NCBI GenBank assembly: GCA_963767475.1
Contig: CAVYEI010000002.1
Coordinates: 248,001 to 312,000 of the forward strand
Source: WHSW01 sp963767475
GTDB taxonomy: Bacteria; Actinomycetota; Thermoleophilia; Solirubrobacterales; 70-9
Direction of reading: 5' to 3'
DNA length: 64,000 bases
A program made the position numbers and the translations under genes. The notes under the pieces are model-generated. The model saw nothing but the letters and a program-made list of their open reading frames with translations. It was not told where the DNA came from and ran no database searches. Of this stretch, positions 24,415-33,492 are shown piece by piece (within the stretch, counting starts at the first letter, position 1; every line of letters starts with the position of its first letter).

Positions 24415-24487
24415 AGCCGGCGATCGGATTCGAACCGATGACCCCTTCATTACGAATGAAGTGCTCTACCAACTGAGCTACGCCGGC
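24415..24487 (-). tRNA. tRNA-Thr(CGT)
   Basis: Acceptor GCCGGCG pairs with CGCCGGC. The D-arm TAGCTCAGTTGGTAGAGCA equals that of the other tRNA-Thr. The anticodon loop TTCGTAA between CTTCA and TGAAG gives CGT (Thr). The T-arm is GGTTCGAATCC. No CCA is encoded. Confidence 0.95.
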
Positions 24488-24546
24488 ACGGCGGCGAGTC
24501 TAGCCGCGCGTCGGCGCCGGGTGCGCTCAATCGGACGCGGTCGGCG

Positions 24547-25248
24547 CTAGCGCTCGGCGAGCTTGTAGCCGACCCCGCGCACGGTGAGCACGAGCTCGGG
24601 TTCCTGGGGGTCGCGCTCGACCTTCTGGCGCAGGTTGGAGATGTGGACGTCGCAGGCGCGGACGTCGCCGGAGAACTCCGACTGCCACAGCTCCTCCATG
24701 ATCTCCAGGCGGCTGAAGACCTGGCCGGGGCGCTCGGCGAGCAGGCGCAGGACCTGAAACTCCGAGCGGGTCAGGTTGACGGGCTCGCCGCGGATCGAGA
24801 CCAGGTGGCGGGCGAGGTCGATGCGCACCGGCCCGGCGTCGATCGTCTTCGCCTCGGTGACGGTGCTCGAGCGGTCGAGATCGCGTCGGCGCAGCTGGGC
24901 GCGTACGCGGCCGAGCAGCTCGCGGACCGAGAACGGCTTGGTCACGTAGTCGTCGGCGCCGACCTCGAGCCCGACGACCTTGTCGACCTCCTGGTCCTTC
25001 GCGGTCAGCAGGATGATCGGCACAGGGCTGCGGGCGCGGATGTCGCGGCAGATGTCGAGGCCCGAGCGGCCGGGCATCATGATGTCGAGGATCAGCAGGT
25101 CGAAGCCCGGGTCCTCGCCGCCGAGCTTGCCGTCGGCGTCCTCGCCATCGACCGCGAGCGTGACGTCGAAGCCCTCCTGCGCAAGCGCGTAGCCGACCGC
25201 GTCGCGGACCGAAGGCTCGTCGTCGGCTATCAGGATTCTGTCGCTCAT
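24547..25248 (-). CDS. OmpR/PhoB-type response regulator
   Basis: 233 residues. The receiver domain (1-120) has the acidic pocket ADDEP, the phospho-acceptor Asp55 in LLILDIMMPG, and the LLTAKD / DDYVTKPFS switch residues. The C-terminal winged helix (about 140-232) contains LTRSEFQVLRLLAERPGQVFSR and HISNLRQKVE...VRGVGYKL. It would bind DNA after phosphorylation by the kinase encoded immediately upstream (25 bp apart, same strand). Target genes are unknown. It resembles MtrA/PhoP-type regulators but subclass cannot be fixed. Confidence 0.92.
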   Translation of the reverse strand: MSDRILIADDEPSVRDAVGYALAQEGFDVTLAVDGEDADGKLGGEDPGFDLLILDIMMPGRSGLDICRDIRARSPVPIILLTAKDQEVDKVVGLEVGADDYVTKPFSVRELLGRVRAQLRRRDLDRSSTVTEAKTIDAGPVRIDLARHLVSIRGEPVNLTRSEFQVLRLLAERPGQVFSRLEIMEELWQSEFSGDVRACDVHISNLRQKVERDPQEPELVLTVRGVGYKLAER

Positions 25249-25273
25249 CTATTGGTTATCGGCTAAGCGGCGC

Positions 25274-27022
25274 TCACGCTACAGGGGTGGTCGCCGGTTG
25301 CGCGGCCCGCAGGCGGACCCAGAACGTGCTCCCCCGGCCCTCGACCGATTCGACCCCGATCTCGCCGCCCATCACGTCGACCATCCGCCGGGCGATCGAG
25401 AGGCCGAGGCCGAAGCCCTCCTGCTCGAGCGAACCGGAGCCGCGGTAGAAGCGCTCGAAGATCCGGTCGACTTCGGCCGCGGCGATCCCGCTGCCGGTGT
25501 CGACGACCTCGATCCGGACCTGATCCTCGCCCCCGCGGCCCGGCCGCCCGCGGATCGTCACCCGGCCCGGCGCCGGAGTGTTCTTGAACGCGTTCGTGAG
25601 CAGACCGATCAGCACCTGGCGCAGGAGCACGCGGTCGCCCTGCGCCACCAGGTCGGTGCCGATCTCGACCTCGACCTCGATCCCGTCGGGCGCCGCCACC
25701 GCCTCGGCGGCCTCCTCGATCACCAGGCTGACGTCGAGCGCCTCCGTACCGCCCTCGCCGACCGCCTCCATCCGCGCCAGCGTCAGCAGCGACTCGGTCA
25801 GGCGGCTGATCCGCTCGGCGTCCTCGGAGAGCCGGCCGAGGAAGTGCTCGCGCGCCTCGGGGTCGTCCTTGGCGCCGGCGCGCAGGACCTCGATCGCCCC
25901 GGAGATCCCGGCGATCGGGTTGCGCAGCTCGTGCGCGGCGTTGGAGACGAACTCGCGCTCGGCGACCTCGCGCCGCAGCTCCTCGGTGCGGTCGCGGACG
26001 ACCGCCAGCACCGCGTCCTCGGCCGGGAGCTGGCGGGCGTTGAGCGAGTAGACGCGATCGCCGACGCGCAGCGCGTCGTTCTCGGCCACCGTGCGGCGGG
26101 CGGCGCGCCGAAGCCAGGGAATCAGCGGGCCGATCGCGTGGCCGTCGGCGTCGATCAGCTCGCGCGCCGAGGCGTTCGAAAACCGGACCTCGCCGTCGGG
26201 CTGCACGACCATGACCGCATCCGAGAGCGCCTCGAAGATCGCCGAGAGCCGGTCGCGCTCCTCGCGCAGGGCACTGAACGTCTGGCGTAAGGCCCCGCGC
26301 ATCGTCTCCAGCGCCCGGCCGAGGTCGGTGATCTCATCGCGGCCGCCGGCGCCCTCGAGCGGCTCGTCGAGCTCGCCCTCGCTGATCCGCGCCGCGCTCT
26401 CGGCAAGCCGCTTGATCCGCGAGGTGATCGCGCTGGCGATCAGAAACGAGACCAGGACCGCGACCGCGACGGCGACACCGAGCGCCGTCAGGCGATCGCC
26501 GCGCAGCTCCTCGATCGCCTGCTGGACCTCGGGCACCCGCACCGAGCGGCCGAGGATCACGCCGTCGATCGCCCCGTCGCGGAAGATCGGCACCGCGATC
26601 ACCGTCACCCCGCCGGAGAGCTCGTCGACGTAGCGGCTGCCGATCAGCGCGGCCTGGACGCCGCGCCGGGCGCCGGGGACCTCGAGCAGCTCGACCCCGC
26701 GCGAGGTGTTGGCGCTCGTCAGCCGGCCGGTCTCGTCGAAGACCCAGGCCGAGTAGCCCTGCTCGGTGATCCCGGCCAGGGTCGCCGGGGCCGCCCGCGG
26801 CTGGCGGTTGCCGATCTCGTCCGCGAGCCCGACCGTGCGCCCGACCGCGAGCTGGGTCAGGTCCTCGTCGGCCGCCCGCTCGGCCGTGTCGGAGACCAGC
26901 AGGTACGCGAGCCCGGCGGTGATCAGGGCGACGGCCGCGAACGCGAGCGCGAGGTAGAGGCGGACGCCGAAGGGTCTTCGGCGGACCGACTTGGGGGCGG
27001 TCGGGCTCCTCGTTCGTGCCAT
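25274..27022 (-). CDS. Membrane sensor histidine kinase (HAMP-PAS-HisKA-HATPase)
   Basis: 582 residues. TM helices at about 21-43 and 179-199 enclose an extracytoplasmic sensor of about 135 residues. HAMP (about 200-252) and a PAS-like domain (255-350) follow. The dimerisation/phosphorylation motif is EFVSNAAHELRNPI (His364). The ATPase domain has the N-box LLTNAFKNTP, G1 DTGSGI and G2 GFGLGLSIA, all intact. Its signal is unknown. It is cotranscribed with the response regulator downstream and begins 9 bp after the esterase gene, so it probably belongs to the tmk-holB chain. Confidence 0.92.
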   Translation of the reverse strand: MARTRSPTAPKSVRRRPFGVRLYLALAFAAVALITAGLAYLLVSDTAERAADEDLTQLAVGRTVGLADEIGNRQPRAAPATLAGITEQGYSAWVFDETGRLTSANTSRGVELLEVPGARRGVQAALIGSRYVDELSGGVTVIAVPIFRDGAIDGVILGRSVRVPEVQQAIEELRGDRLTALGVAVAVAVLVSFLIASAITSRIKRLAESAARISEGELDEPLEGAGGRDEITDLGRALETMRGALRQTFSALREERDRLSAIFEALSDAVMVVQPDGEVRFSNASARELIDADGHAIGPLIPWLRRAARRTVAENDALRVGDRVYSLNARQLPAEDAVLAVVRDRTEELRREVAEREFVSNAAHELRNPIAGISGAIEVLRAGAKDDPEAREHFLGRLSEDAERISRLTESLLTLARMEAVGEGGTEALDVSLVIEEAAEAVAAPDGIEVEVEIGTDLVAQGDRVLLRQVLIGLLTNAFKNTPAPGRVTIRGRPGRGGEDQVRIEVVDTGSGIAAAEVDRIFERFYRGSGSLEQEGFGLGLSIARRMVDVMGGEIGVESVEGRGSTFWVRLRAAQPATTPVA

Positions 27023-27031
27023 CGAGGCCGA

Positions 27032-28249
27032 TTATCCAGCCACGAGGACCCGGAACCGAAACGCCTTCGTCTTCCCGGGCCTGCCGCTCGCCGCCAGCGC
27101 CCGGTAACGGAACGTGTGGCGCCCGTGGCCGACGCGGTAGCCGGGACGTGCCCCACAGTGCTTCAGCTTGCGTGAGTCGAGCCGGCATTCGAAGCTCACG
27201 CCGGGGTCCCCGGAGGCGAGCTTGAAGCGCACCCGGGCGCGGCGCTCGGAGGTCCCGACCCGGCTCGCGGGATGCTTGGCGAGCTTCGCCTTCGGCGTCG
27301 CCGAGGCCGTCACCATGCGGCCGAAGAAGTCGATGATCGCCGCCGTCTCGCCGGCGCTGTCGTCGGGCGCCCCGACCGCGTCGTTGATGCCCTCGTGGTC
27401 GTAGGGCGCGGCGAAGACGCCGGCGGGGTCCTGCCCGAGAGCCGACGCCATCGCCTGGTTGTCGGCGATCCGGTCGGCGATGCCGGCCTGGACCACGAAC
27501 AGGAAGCGGGTGTCGGCGGGATCGGCCCAGACGACCGGCGAACCGAGCACCCACGAGCTCGAGACGGCGTTCTCCGCCGGGGTGGCGAAGGCGCTGTAGA
27601 AGAGGTCGCGGCGCGCGGGCGTGCCCTCGGCGATCCGATCGGCGATGTCGAAGGCCTCGGTGTCGAGCGAGACGGTGCCGATCAGCTGCCAGGGCTCGAC
27701 CCCGTAGACCTCGACGTAGCGCGGGTCGGTGGAGACCAGGGAGACGATGTGGGCGCCGGCGGAGTGGCCGATCAGGAGCATCCGCGTCGGGTCGCCGCCG
27801 TAGTCGGCGATGTGCTGAGAGAGCCAGCCGAGCGCCTCGCCGACATCGTGGGGATGGTCGGGGAACTTGACCCGGTCGGGTGCCTGGGCGCTGATGTCGT
27901 CGGGCGAGAGCCGGTAGTTGAGGCTGGCGAAGACGTAGCCGGCGCCGGTGAACAGGTCTCGTTTGCGGGCGATCTTGTTGCCCTTGTCGCCGTTTCGCCA
28001 GCCGCCCCCGTGGACGTACACGACCACGGGCCGGGACTCGGTGGTCGCGGCGCCGTCGGGCGTGTAGATGTCGAGCGCGTTCAGGTTCGGATCGGCGACG
28101 GGCGAATCGAGGTCGTAGCTGAGATCCGGGTGGACGACCGCGGCGCCGGCGACACCGCCGAAGCCGGCGAGCGCGAGGGCCGCGACGATGACTGGGCAAA
28201 GACGAGACATCAGCCACCTGAACACCGGCGGCCGCGCCTCGGAGCGCAT
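27032..28249 (-). CDS. Secreted alpha/beta hydrolase (BD-FAE-like esterase) with C-terminal Ig-like module
   Basis: 405 residues. A signal segment (LCPVIVAALALAGFGGVAGA) precedes an esterase core with VYVHGGGWRNGD (oxyanion hole), LIGHSAGAHIVSLV (nucleophile Ser), the FASLNYRLSP strand and PYDHEGIND (His). From about 330 a shortened form of the FEC..HC..HTF Ig-like module follows and ends FRFRVLVAG, without the usual basic tail. It likely cleaves acyl or aryl esters outside the cell. The ATG at 28249 overlaps the holB stop (TGATG), supporting that start; an internal ATG at 28210 would also keep the signal. Confidence 0.8.
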   Translation of the reverse strand: MRSEARPPVFRWLMSRLCPVIVAALALAGFGGVAGAAVVHPDLSYDLDSPVADPNLNALDIYTPDGAATTESRPVVVYVHGGGWRNGDKGNKIARKRDLFTGAGYVFASLNYRLSPDDISAQAPDRVKFPDHPHDVGEALGWLSQHIADYGGDPTRMLLIGHSAGAHIVSLVSTDPRYVEVYGVEPWQLIGTVSLDTEAFDIADRIAEGTPARRDLFYSAFATPAENAVSSSWVLGSPVVWADPADTRFLFVVQAGIADRIADNQAMASALGQDPAGVFAAPYDHEGINDAVGAPDDSAGETAAIIDFFGRMVTASATPKAKLAKHPASRVGTSERRARVRFKLASGDPGVSFECRLDSRKLKHCGARPGYRVGHGRHTFRYRALAASGRPGKTKAFRFRVLVAG

Positions 28250-29385
28250 CAGCGCGGCGCGAGCAGGTACTCGACCCGGAAGGCGAGCGCCTCGAGCGCC
28301 AGCGCCTCGGAGACGTTCACCGTCAGCCGGCGGCGGGTCTCCATCACCAGCTCGCCCGCGCGCCGGGCGCGGCGCGGGTCGAGGCCGTCGGCGAGGCCGG
28401 TGAGCTCGCCGGCGCGGTCGCAGTTGAGGACCAGCTCCGGAGCACCCTCGGCGACCGCGGCGAGGTCGCGCATCCAGGCGCCGAACAGGCCCAGTCCGAG
28501 GTCGAGGGTCGCGTTGCGCGCCTGGCGCGAGGCGCGCTTGGCGGCATCCTCCGCCTCGCGGGCTCGTCGGCGAGACGCGGGGCCGCTGCGCTCGGCCGCC
28601 TCCTCCTCGAGCTCGGCGGCGCGTTCGCGCACCGCCGCCGCCTCGCGCTCCCCGGCGGCATCGGCGGCGCTTGCGAGCGCCGTCCAGGGCGAGTCGGCGA
28701 GCTCGCCGCTGCGCACCGACCGCGTCAGCTCCTCGACCGCTGCCCGCAGCTCGCGCCCGAGCGGATCGAGCAGGAAGGCCGCTTCGCCGACGTCGCCGCC
28801 GGAAAGCCGGGCGGCGGCGCGGCGCTCGTCGCCGGCGGGGCGCTCGGCCAACCGAGCCTCGACCGCGTCGGGGCCGAGTCGCGCGAAGCGCACGGCGCGG
28901 CAGCGCGAGCGCACCGTCTCCAGCAACGCCTCGGGCTCGGCGGTGACGAGGATCAGATGCGCGAACGCGGGCGGCTCCTCGAGCGTCTTCAGCAGCGCGT
29001 TCTGGCTCTCCTCGGCCATCGCCTCGGCGGCCTCGATCACGAACACCCGGCGCTCGCCCTCGAACGGCCGGTAGGCGACCTGGGCGATCACCTGCTCACG
29101 GACGGCGTCGACGAGGTGCTGGGTGCCGGCCGGGCGCAGCCAGACCAGGTCCGGGTGCGGCGAGGGGTCGGCGAGCACCCGCCGGCGGGTGTCCGCGGGG
29201 TCGGCCACGCCGTCGGCGAGCAGCTCGGCGGCCAGCGCCCGCGCCGCGGCCGCCTTGCCCGACCCGCGAGGGCCGGCCAGCAGGTAAGCGTGGAAGGGCT
29301 CGCCGGCGGCGGCGCTGAGCGCGACCCGGGCCGCCGGCTGGTCCGCGGTCGCCTCGGCGATCGTTGCCGGCGCGGCGGCGCTCAC
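28249..29385 (-). CDS. holB: DNA polymerase III subunit delta'
   Basis: 378 residues from a GTG overlapping the tmk stop (GTGA at 29382-29385). The clamp-loader AAA+ fold is shown by HAYLLAGPRGSGKAAAARAL (P-loop), FVIEAAEAMAEESQNALLKTLEEPP (Walker B/sensor region) and HLILVTAEPEALLETVRSRCR (sensor 1 SRC motif). The P-loop follows the GxxGxGK form. The C-terminal third is a helical collar with a long charged coiled segment (AAAVRERAAELEEEAAERSG). It would load the beta sliding clamp. Order tmk-holB is conserved in many bacteria. Confidence 0.9.
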   Translation of the reverse strand: MSAAAPATIAEATADQPAARVALSAAAGEPFHAYLLAGPRGSGKAAAARALAAELLADGVADPADTRRRVLADPSPHPDLVWLRPAGTQHLVDAVREQVIAQVAYRPFEGERRVFVIEAAEAMAEESQNALLKTLEEPPAFAHLILVTAEPEALLETVRSRCRAVRFARLGPDAVEARLAERPAGDERRAAARLSGGDVGEAAFLLDPLGRELRAAVEELTRSVRSGELADSPWTALASAADAAGEREAAAVRERAAELEEEAAERSGPASRRRAREAEDAAKRASRQARNATLDLGLGLFGAWMRDLAAVAEGAPELVLNCDRAGELTGLADGLDPRRARRAGELVMETRRRLTVNVSEALALEALAFRVEYLLAPR

Positions 29386-29996
29386 CGGCTCGCCTCGACC
29401 AGCTCGAGCACGCGACGATGAACCTGATCCGGCGCGGCGGAGGCGTCGACCACCTTGATCCGCGCCGGGTGGCGCTCGGCGAGCTCGTCGTAGGCGGCGG
29501 CGACGCGGCGCTGGAAGTCGACTCCCTCGGCCTCGAAGCGGTCGTCGCCGTCGCGCTCCCCGGCGGCCAGCCGCACCTGGCCGCGAGCCGCGGCGGCGTC
29601 TGGATCGACCCGCAACAGCAGCGTCAGATCGGGCACGCAATCGCCGACGACGAGCGAGTTGAGCTGCTCGACCAGCTCGATCCCGAGCCCGCGGGCGACG
29701 CCCTGATAGGCGACCGTCGAATCGACGTATCGGTCGCAGACGACATCGAGCCCCTGCTCGCGCGCCGGCCCGATCACCTCGCTGGCGAGCTGGGCGCGGG
29801 CGGCGTTGAACAACAGCAGCTCGGCGCCGGCGGTGAGATCCAGCGCCGGGTCCTTGAGCAGTTCCCGGACCCGCTCGCCCGCGGGGGTGCCACCGGGCTC
29901 GCGCAGCTGCACCGTCTGCGGCCCGAGCGCCTCGGCGAGCAGCGCCGCCTGGGTCGTCTTGCCGGAGCGGTCGATGCCCTCGAGGGTGATGAACAC
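29382..29996 (-). CDS. tmk: Thymidylate kinase
   Basis: 204 residues from a GTG start. The P-loop is LEGIDRSGKTTQ (residues 5-16), followed by the DR(Y/H) motif CDRYVDSTVAYQGVARG and LLRVDPDAAAARG. It phosphorylates dTMP to dTDP in DNA precursor synthesis. The LID-region basic residues are modest. It heads a five-gene minus-strand chain (tmk, holB, esterase, kinase, regulator). A GC hairpin upstream likely ends the topoisomerase transcript, so tmk probably has its own promoter; none is clear. Confidence 0.93.
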   Translation of the reverse strand: MFITLEGIDRSGKTTQAALLAEALGPQTVQLREPGGTPAGERVRELLKDPALDLTAGAELLLFNAARAQLASEVIGPAREQGLDVVCDRYVDSTVAYQGVARGLGIELVEQLNSLVVGDCVPDLTLLLRVDPDAAAARGQVRLAAGERDGDDRFEAEGVDFQRRVAAAYDELAERHPARIKVVDASAAPDQVHRRVLELVEASR

Positions 29997-30020
29997 GGCC
30001 GCTAGATGATCGACGCCACG

Positions 30021-30048
30021 GCCCCGCGTGCGCGGGGGCGCGCGGGGC
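30021..30048 (-). terminator. GC hairpin after topA
   Basis: GCCCCGCG (30021-30028) and CGCGGGGC (30041-30048) form 8-bp arms with a 12-nt loop, between the topoisomerase end (30102) and tmk start (29996) on the minus strand. No T-tract is evident. Confidence 0.45.
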
Positions 30049-30101
30049 GACGGTATCCGCGCGTCATCCGCGTGCGTGAGGTCGTGGGGTCGCTCATCTA
30101 A

Positions 30102-32415
30102 CTAGGTGCTCGAGCGGGCCCGCTTGGTGCGCGCGGTGGTCGGCGCCGGCTTCTTCGGTCGCCTGCGCCCGCCGCCCTTGGCCGGAGCCTTGGCGGGCTC
30201 GGCATCGGTCGCCTCGGCGTCCGTCGCCTTCGTCTCGCCGTTGGCGTCAGCGGCCTTGGCCGCCTCGCGGGCCTCTTTCTGTGCCTCGCGCTCGGCGCGC
30301 TTGGCGCGCATCTCGACCATCGTCGGGCAGTCGTCGTTGAGGCAGAGCTTCCATGGGCGTCCGCCCTGGCGCTTCTTCACCGTCAGCCGCGGCCGCTCGG
30401 CGCAGACCGAGCAGCGCTCCTCCAGTCGCCAGAGCTCGAAGAAGCGCCCGGGGAGCGGGCCGCTGACCGGGCACGAGTCGGGCGACTCGGGGTCGTCGCG
30501 ATTCCAGCCCTCGCACCCGTACATGCGCTTGCCGCCCTTGAGGTCGATGATCCGCAGCCGGTTGGGCTCGCCGTTCTCGCGCTTTCGCCCGGCCTCCTCG
30601 CAGACCTTGCACGGCCCGAGGAACTTGTCCTCGTCCATGCCCTGCCAGATCTGCTTCGCCAGCTCCTCCTTCTTCTCCTCGAGCTCGGAGGTCGTGGTGT
30701 GCAGCATCTCGCGGCTGATCCGGACGACATCCTCCTTCGAGGTCTCGCCGGCGGCGATCTGGTCCATGTCGGACTCCAGCTCGGCGGTCATCTCCGGGGT
30801 CGCCATCCGCGGCACGTATTCGTGGAAGGCCTTGTAGAGCGCGATCCCCGTCTCCGACGGAATCGGCGGGTTGGCGTAGGCGTAGCCGCGGTCGTAGAGC
30901 TTCTGGATGATGTCGGCGCGGGTCGCCTTGGTGCCGAGGCCGGCGCTCCTCCATCAGCTCGATCAGCTTGCCCTGGCTGATCCGTGACGGCGGCTGGGTC
31001 TCCTTGTCGACGATCCAGGGCTCGCCGTCGAGATCCAGGCTCTGGCCCTCGGCGAGCGCCGGGATCTCCTCGTCGGAGGAGCGCGCGTAGGTATAGATGG
31101 CGGCGTAGCCGGGGTCGACGACGACCGAGCCGCGGACGAAGTAGGTCTCCGAGCCGGCCTCGATGTCGGCGCGGGTCGACTCGGTGATCATCGGCGGCGA
31201 GAAGGTGGCGAGGAAGCGGCGGACGACGAGCTCGTAGACACGCTGCTTCGGGCCCTCGAGCGCTCCGGGGTGCAGGGCCGCGGTCGGGTAGATCGGCGGG
31301 TGGTCGGTGGTCTCCTTCTTGCCCCTGGTCGCTTCCAGCGGCTTGTCGAGCAGGCCCTTGGCGGCCGAGAACTCCGGGATCCGGACCAGCGAGGTGACCA
31401 GCTCCTTGGTGTTGAGCGAGGGCGGGTAGACCGTGTTGTCGGTACGCGGATAGGAGATGAACCCGTCCATGTAGAGGTCCTCGGCGATCCGCATCGCCGC
31501 CGCCGGAGTGATCCCCAGACGGCTCGAGGCGTCGGTGGTGAAGGCGGTCGTGTTCAGCGGCGTCGGCGGCTTGCGGGTGTTTCGCCTCGAGCTCACCTCC
31601 TTGACCACGCCGGGGCTCTTGGTGCCCGCCAGCGCGGCCTCTGCCTCGGCCTTCTCCCAGAACTTGTCGGTCGCGTGATGGGCCTCGAACGAGCCGTCGG
31701 GATGGGCGAACTTGGCGAACAGCTCCCAGAACGGCTTCGGCACGTGGGCGCGGCGCTCGAGCTCGCGCTCGACGATCAGCGCCAGGGTCGGGCTCTGCAC
31801 GCGGCCGACGGAGAGGAAGTTGGAGCCGAAGCGGCGGCTGGCGAGCGAGACCGCGCGGGTCAGGGTGGCGCCCCAGATCAAATCGATGTCCTGTCGCGCG
31901 GAGCCGGCGTAGGCGAGGTCGTAGGAGAGCTGGTCGAGGTTGGAGAAGGCGCGCTCGATCTCGTCCTTGGTCAGCGCCGAGTAGCGGGCGCGCTTCACCG
32001 GAGGACGCTCGGCTACGTCAACCGAGGTGATCTTGGGATTCGCCTCCAGCGCCTGCACCAAGGCCTCGAGCCCGATCAGCTCGCCCTCGCGATCGAAGTC
32101 GGTGGCGATCACGATCGACTCGGCCTCCTTGGCCAGCTTGCGCACGGCCTTGACCACGTTCTTGTCGGTCGGCTCGGGGATCAGCTCGGCGTCGATCAGC
32201 TCGTGGAGATCGGTCTCCTGCCAGTTCGAGTAGCCCTCCGGGAAGGCGACGCCCATCACGTGGCCCTTGAGCCCGACGGTCATCTGATCGCCCTCGGAGT
32301 CGCTCCAGGTATAGAACGGCACCTTGTAGGTGGCGTCGGCCTTCGCCTCGCCGCCCGAGAGGATCTCGGCGATCTTCTTCGCCGAGTTGTTCTTCTCCGT
32401 GATGATCAGCCTCAT
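30102..32415 (-). CDS. topA: Type IA DNA topoisomerase (archaeal-TopA-like), frameshift at 30945
   Basis: The main frame starts MRLIITEKNNSAKKIAEIL and carries the Toprim motifs (TDFDREGELIG at 106-116), VGRVQSPTLAL, and the catalytic Tyr322 in FISYPRTDNT. It derails after GKLIELMEE. Dropping one base (30945) continues with GLGTKATRADII, PRMATPEMTAELE and C-terminal zinc-type CxxC clusters, ending in a Lys/Arg-rich tail. About 770 residues in all. It relaxes negative supercoils. The N-terminal TEK form is closer to archaeal TopA/topoisomerase III than to the VESPAKAKT form of common bacterial TopA. TACTCT lies 9 nt before the ATG. Confidence 0.85.
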
Positions 32416-32424
32416 AGCGGCGCG

Positions 32425-32430
32425 AGAGTA
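32425..32430 (-). promoter_or_regulatory. -10 element (TACTCT) of topA
   Basis: TACTCT on the minus strand is 9 nt before the ATG at 32415, consistent with a leaderless mRNA. Confidence 0.35.
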
Positions 32431-32466
32431 GCAGGGGGTTCCAACGGCCCCGGCGGCGTGATCGCG

Positions 32467-32483
32467 CGCACCCGAAGGGTGCG
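32467..32483. repeat. Short perfect hairpin in the topA/siroheme synthase divergent region
   Basis: CGCACCC and GGGTGCG are 7-bp inverted arms with a GAA loop. It lies between the two divergent starts (32415 and 32564). It could be an operator or a REP-like element; no evidence decides. Confidence 0.4.
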
Positions 32484-32550
32484 ACGGGCGTTTCGCACTA
32501 ACTACTGGGCCGCGATGGTTGGCCACCCGAAGCGCGGACAGACGGGGCTC

Positions 32551-32556
32551 TACCCT
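32551..32556 (+). promoter_or_regulatory. -10 element (TACCCT) supporting the siroheme synthase start at 32564
   Basis: TACCCT ends 7 nt before the ATG at 32564, the same spacing as other leaderless genes here. This favours the longer N-terminus over the ATG at 32645. Confidence 0.4.
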
Positions 32557-32563
32557 CTGTCCG

Positions 32564-33316
32564 ATGCCGGCCCAGTCATATGCAGGCAAGGAGTGCGTCT
32601 GCCAGTACCAGCGCGGCACCTGCGATCAAAGCTGCGTGCGCGGGATGCTGGAGACGCCGTTCTACATCGCCTGCCTGCGGCTGTCGGGCCGTGACTGCCT
32701 GGTCGTCGGCGGCGGCGAGGTCGGGCTGGAGAAAGTCGAGGGCCTGCTCGCCTGCGACGGCCGCGTCACCCTGATCGCCCCCGAGGCCGTCGGCGAGCTG
32801 CGCGAGCTCGCCGAGGAGGGCTCGATCACCTGGGAGCGGCGGGGCTTCGCCGAGGCCGACCTCGAGCACAAGTTCCTGGCGATCGCCGCCACCGACGACA
32901 CCGACGTCAACATCTCCGTCTACGAGGCCGCCGAGCGCCGGGCGATGCTGGTCAACGTCGTCGACGTGCCCTCGCTGTGCAACTTCATCCTCCCGGCGAT
33001 CGTCCGCACGGGCCCGCTGGCGATCGCGATCTCGACCGCGGGCGCCTCGCCGGCGCTGGCGAAGCGGATCAAGCGCGAGATCGGCGAGGCCTTCGGCGAG
33101 CCCTACGCCCGGCTGGCGGTGATGCTCAACGACGCCCGCGGCTGGGCCAAGGGCAACCTGCCCACCTACCAGGACCGCAAGCAGTTCTTCGAGGGGATCG
33201 TCAACGGCGATCCCGACCCGGTCGAGCTGGTCCGCGAGGGCCGCGAGCGCGAGGTGCTGGCGCTGATCGAGGCCGCCAAGCAATCGCATGGGGCCACGGT
33301 CGCCTCGGGCGGCTAG
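32564..33316 (+). CDS. Siroheme synthase N-terminal domain (precorrin-2 dehydrogenase/sirohydrochlorin ferrochelatase)
   Basis: 250 residues from the ATG at 32564, or 223 from 32645. The Rossmann NAD site is LVVGGGEVGLEKVEGLL. Next come NVVDVPSLCNFILPAIV and AISTAGASPALAKRIKREI, the CysG-N/Met8/SirC signature. It converts precorrin-2 to sirohydrochlorin and possibly to siroheme, feeding sulfite or nitrite reductase or cobalamin. There is no uroporphyrinogen methyltransferase domain. The first 27 residues contain four cysteines (ECVCQYQRGTCDQSC), unusual for the family; the promoter spacing suggests they are translated. Confidence 0.83.
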   Translation: MPAQSYAGKECVCQYQRGTCDQSCVRGMLETPFYIACLRLSGRDCLVVGGGEVGLEKVEGLLACDGRVTLIAPEAVGELRELAEEGSITWERRGFAEADLEHKFLAIAATDDTDVNISVYEAAERRAMLVNVVDVPSLCNFILPAIVRTGPLAIAISTAGASPALAKRIKREIGEAFGEPYARLAVMLNDARGWAKGNLPTYQDRKQFFEGIVNGDPDPVELVREGREREVLALIEAAKQSHGATVASGG

Positions 33317-33324
33317 ACGGCCTC

Positions 33325-33492
33325 GTGCCCCCGATCGTCATCTACGCGATCTGCGCGGCGATCATGCTCGGGTTCTCGATCGCGATCTACATCAACCGCT
33401 ACTACGCGACCCGTAAGTGCCATCAATGCGGCGCCCAGGTTGAGCTCGGCAGGTCGAAATGCCAGTCGTGCACGTACCGGTTCATCAACTGA
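33325..33492 (+). CDS. Small single-TM zinc-ribbon protein (copy 1)
   Basis: 55 residues from GTG 33325. One N-terminal TM helix (IVIYAICAAIMLGFSIAIYI) is followed by a four-Cys zinc ribbon, KCHQCGAQVELGRSKCQSC, and ends YRFIN. Such tiny membrane zinc-ribbon proteins have no known function. It begins 8 bp after siroheme synthase and overlaps the next gene by TGATG, so the three genes are likely cotranscribed. The longer open frame from 32977 is only overlap with the upstream gene. Confidence 0.62.
   Translation: MPPIVIYAICAAIMLGFSIAIYINRYYATRKCHQCGAQVELGRSKCQSCTYRFIN

Noticed and set aside
27032..28249. Polyhydroxybutyrate depolymerase as function of the secreted esterase
   Set aside because: The HGGGW and GHSAG motifs fit BD-FAE-type esterases better and no substrate-binding domain typical of depolymerases is seen.
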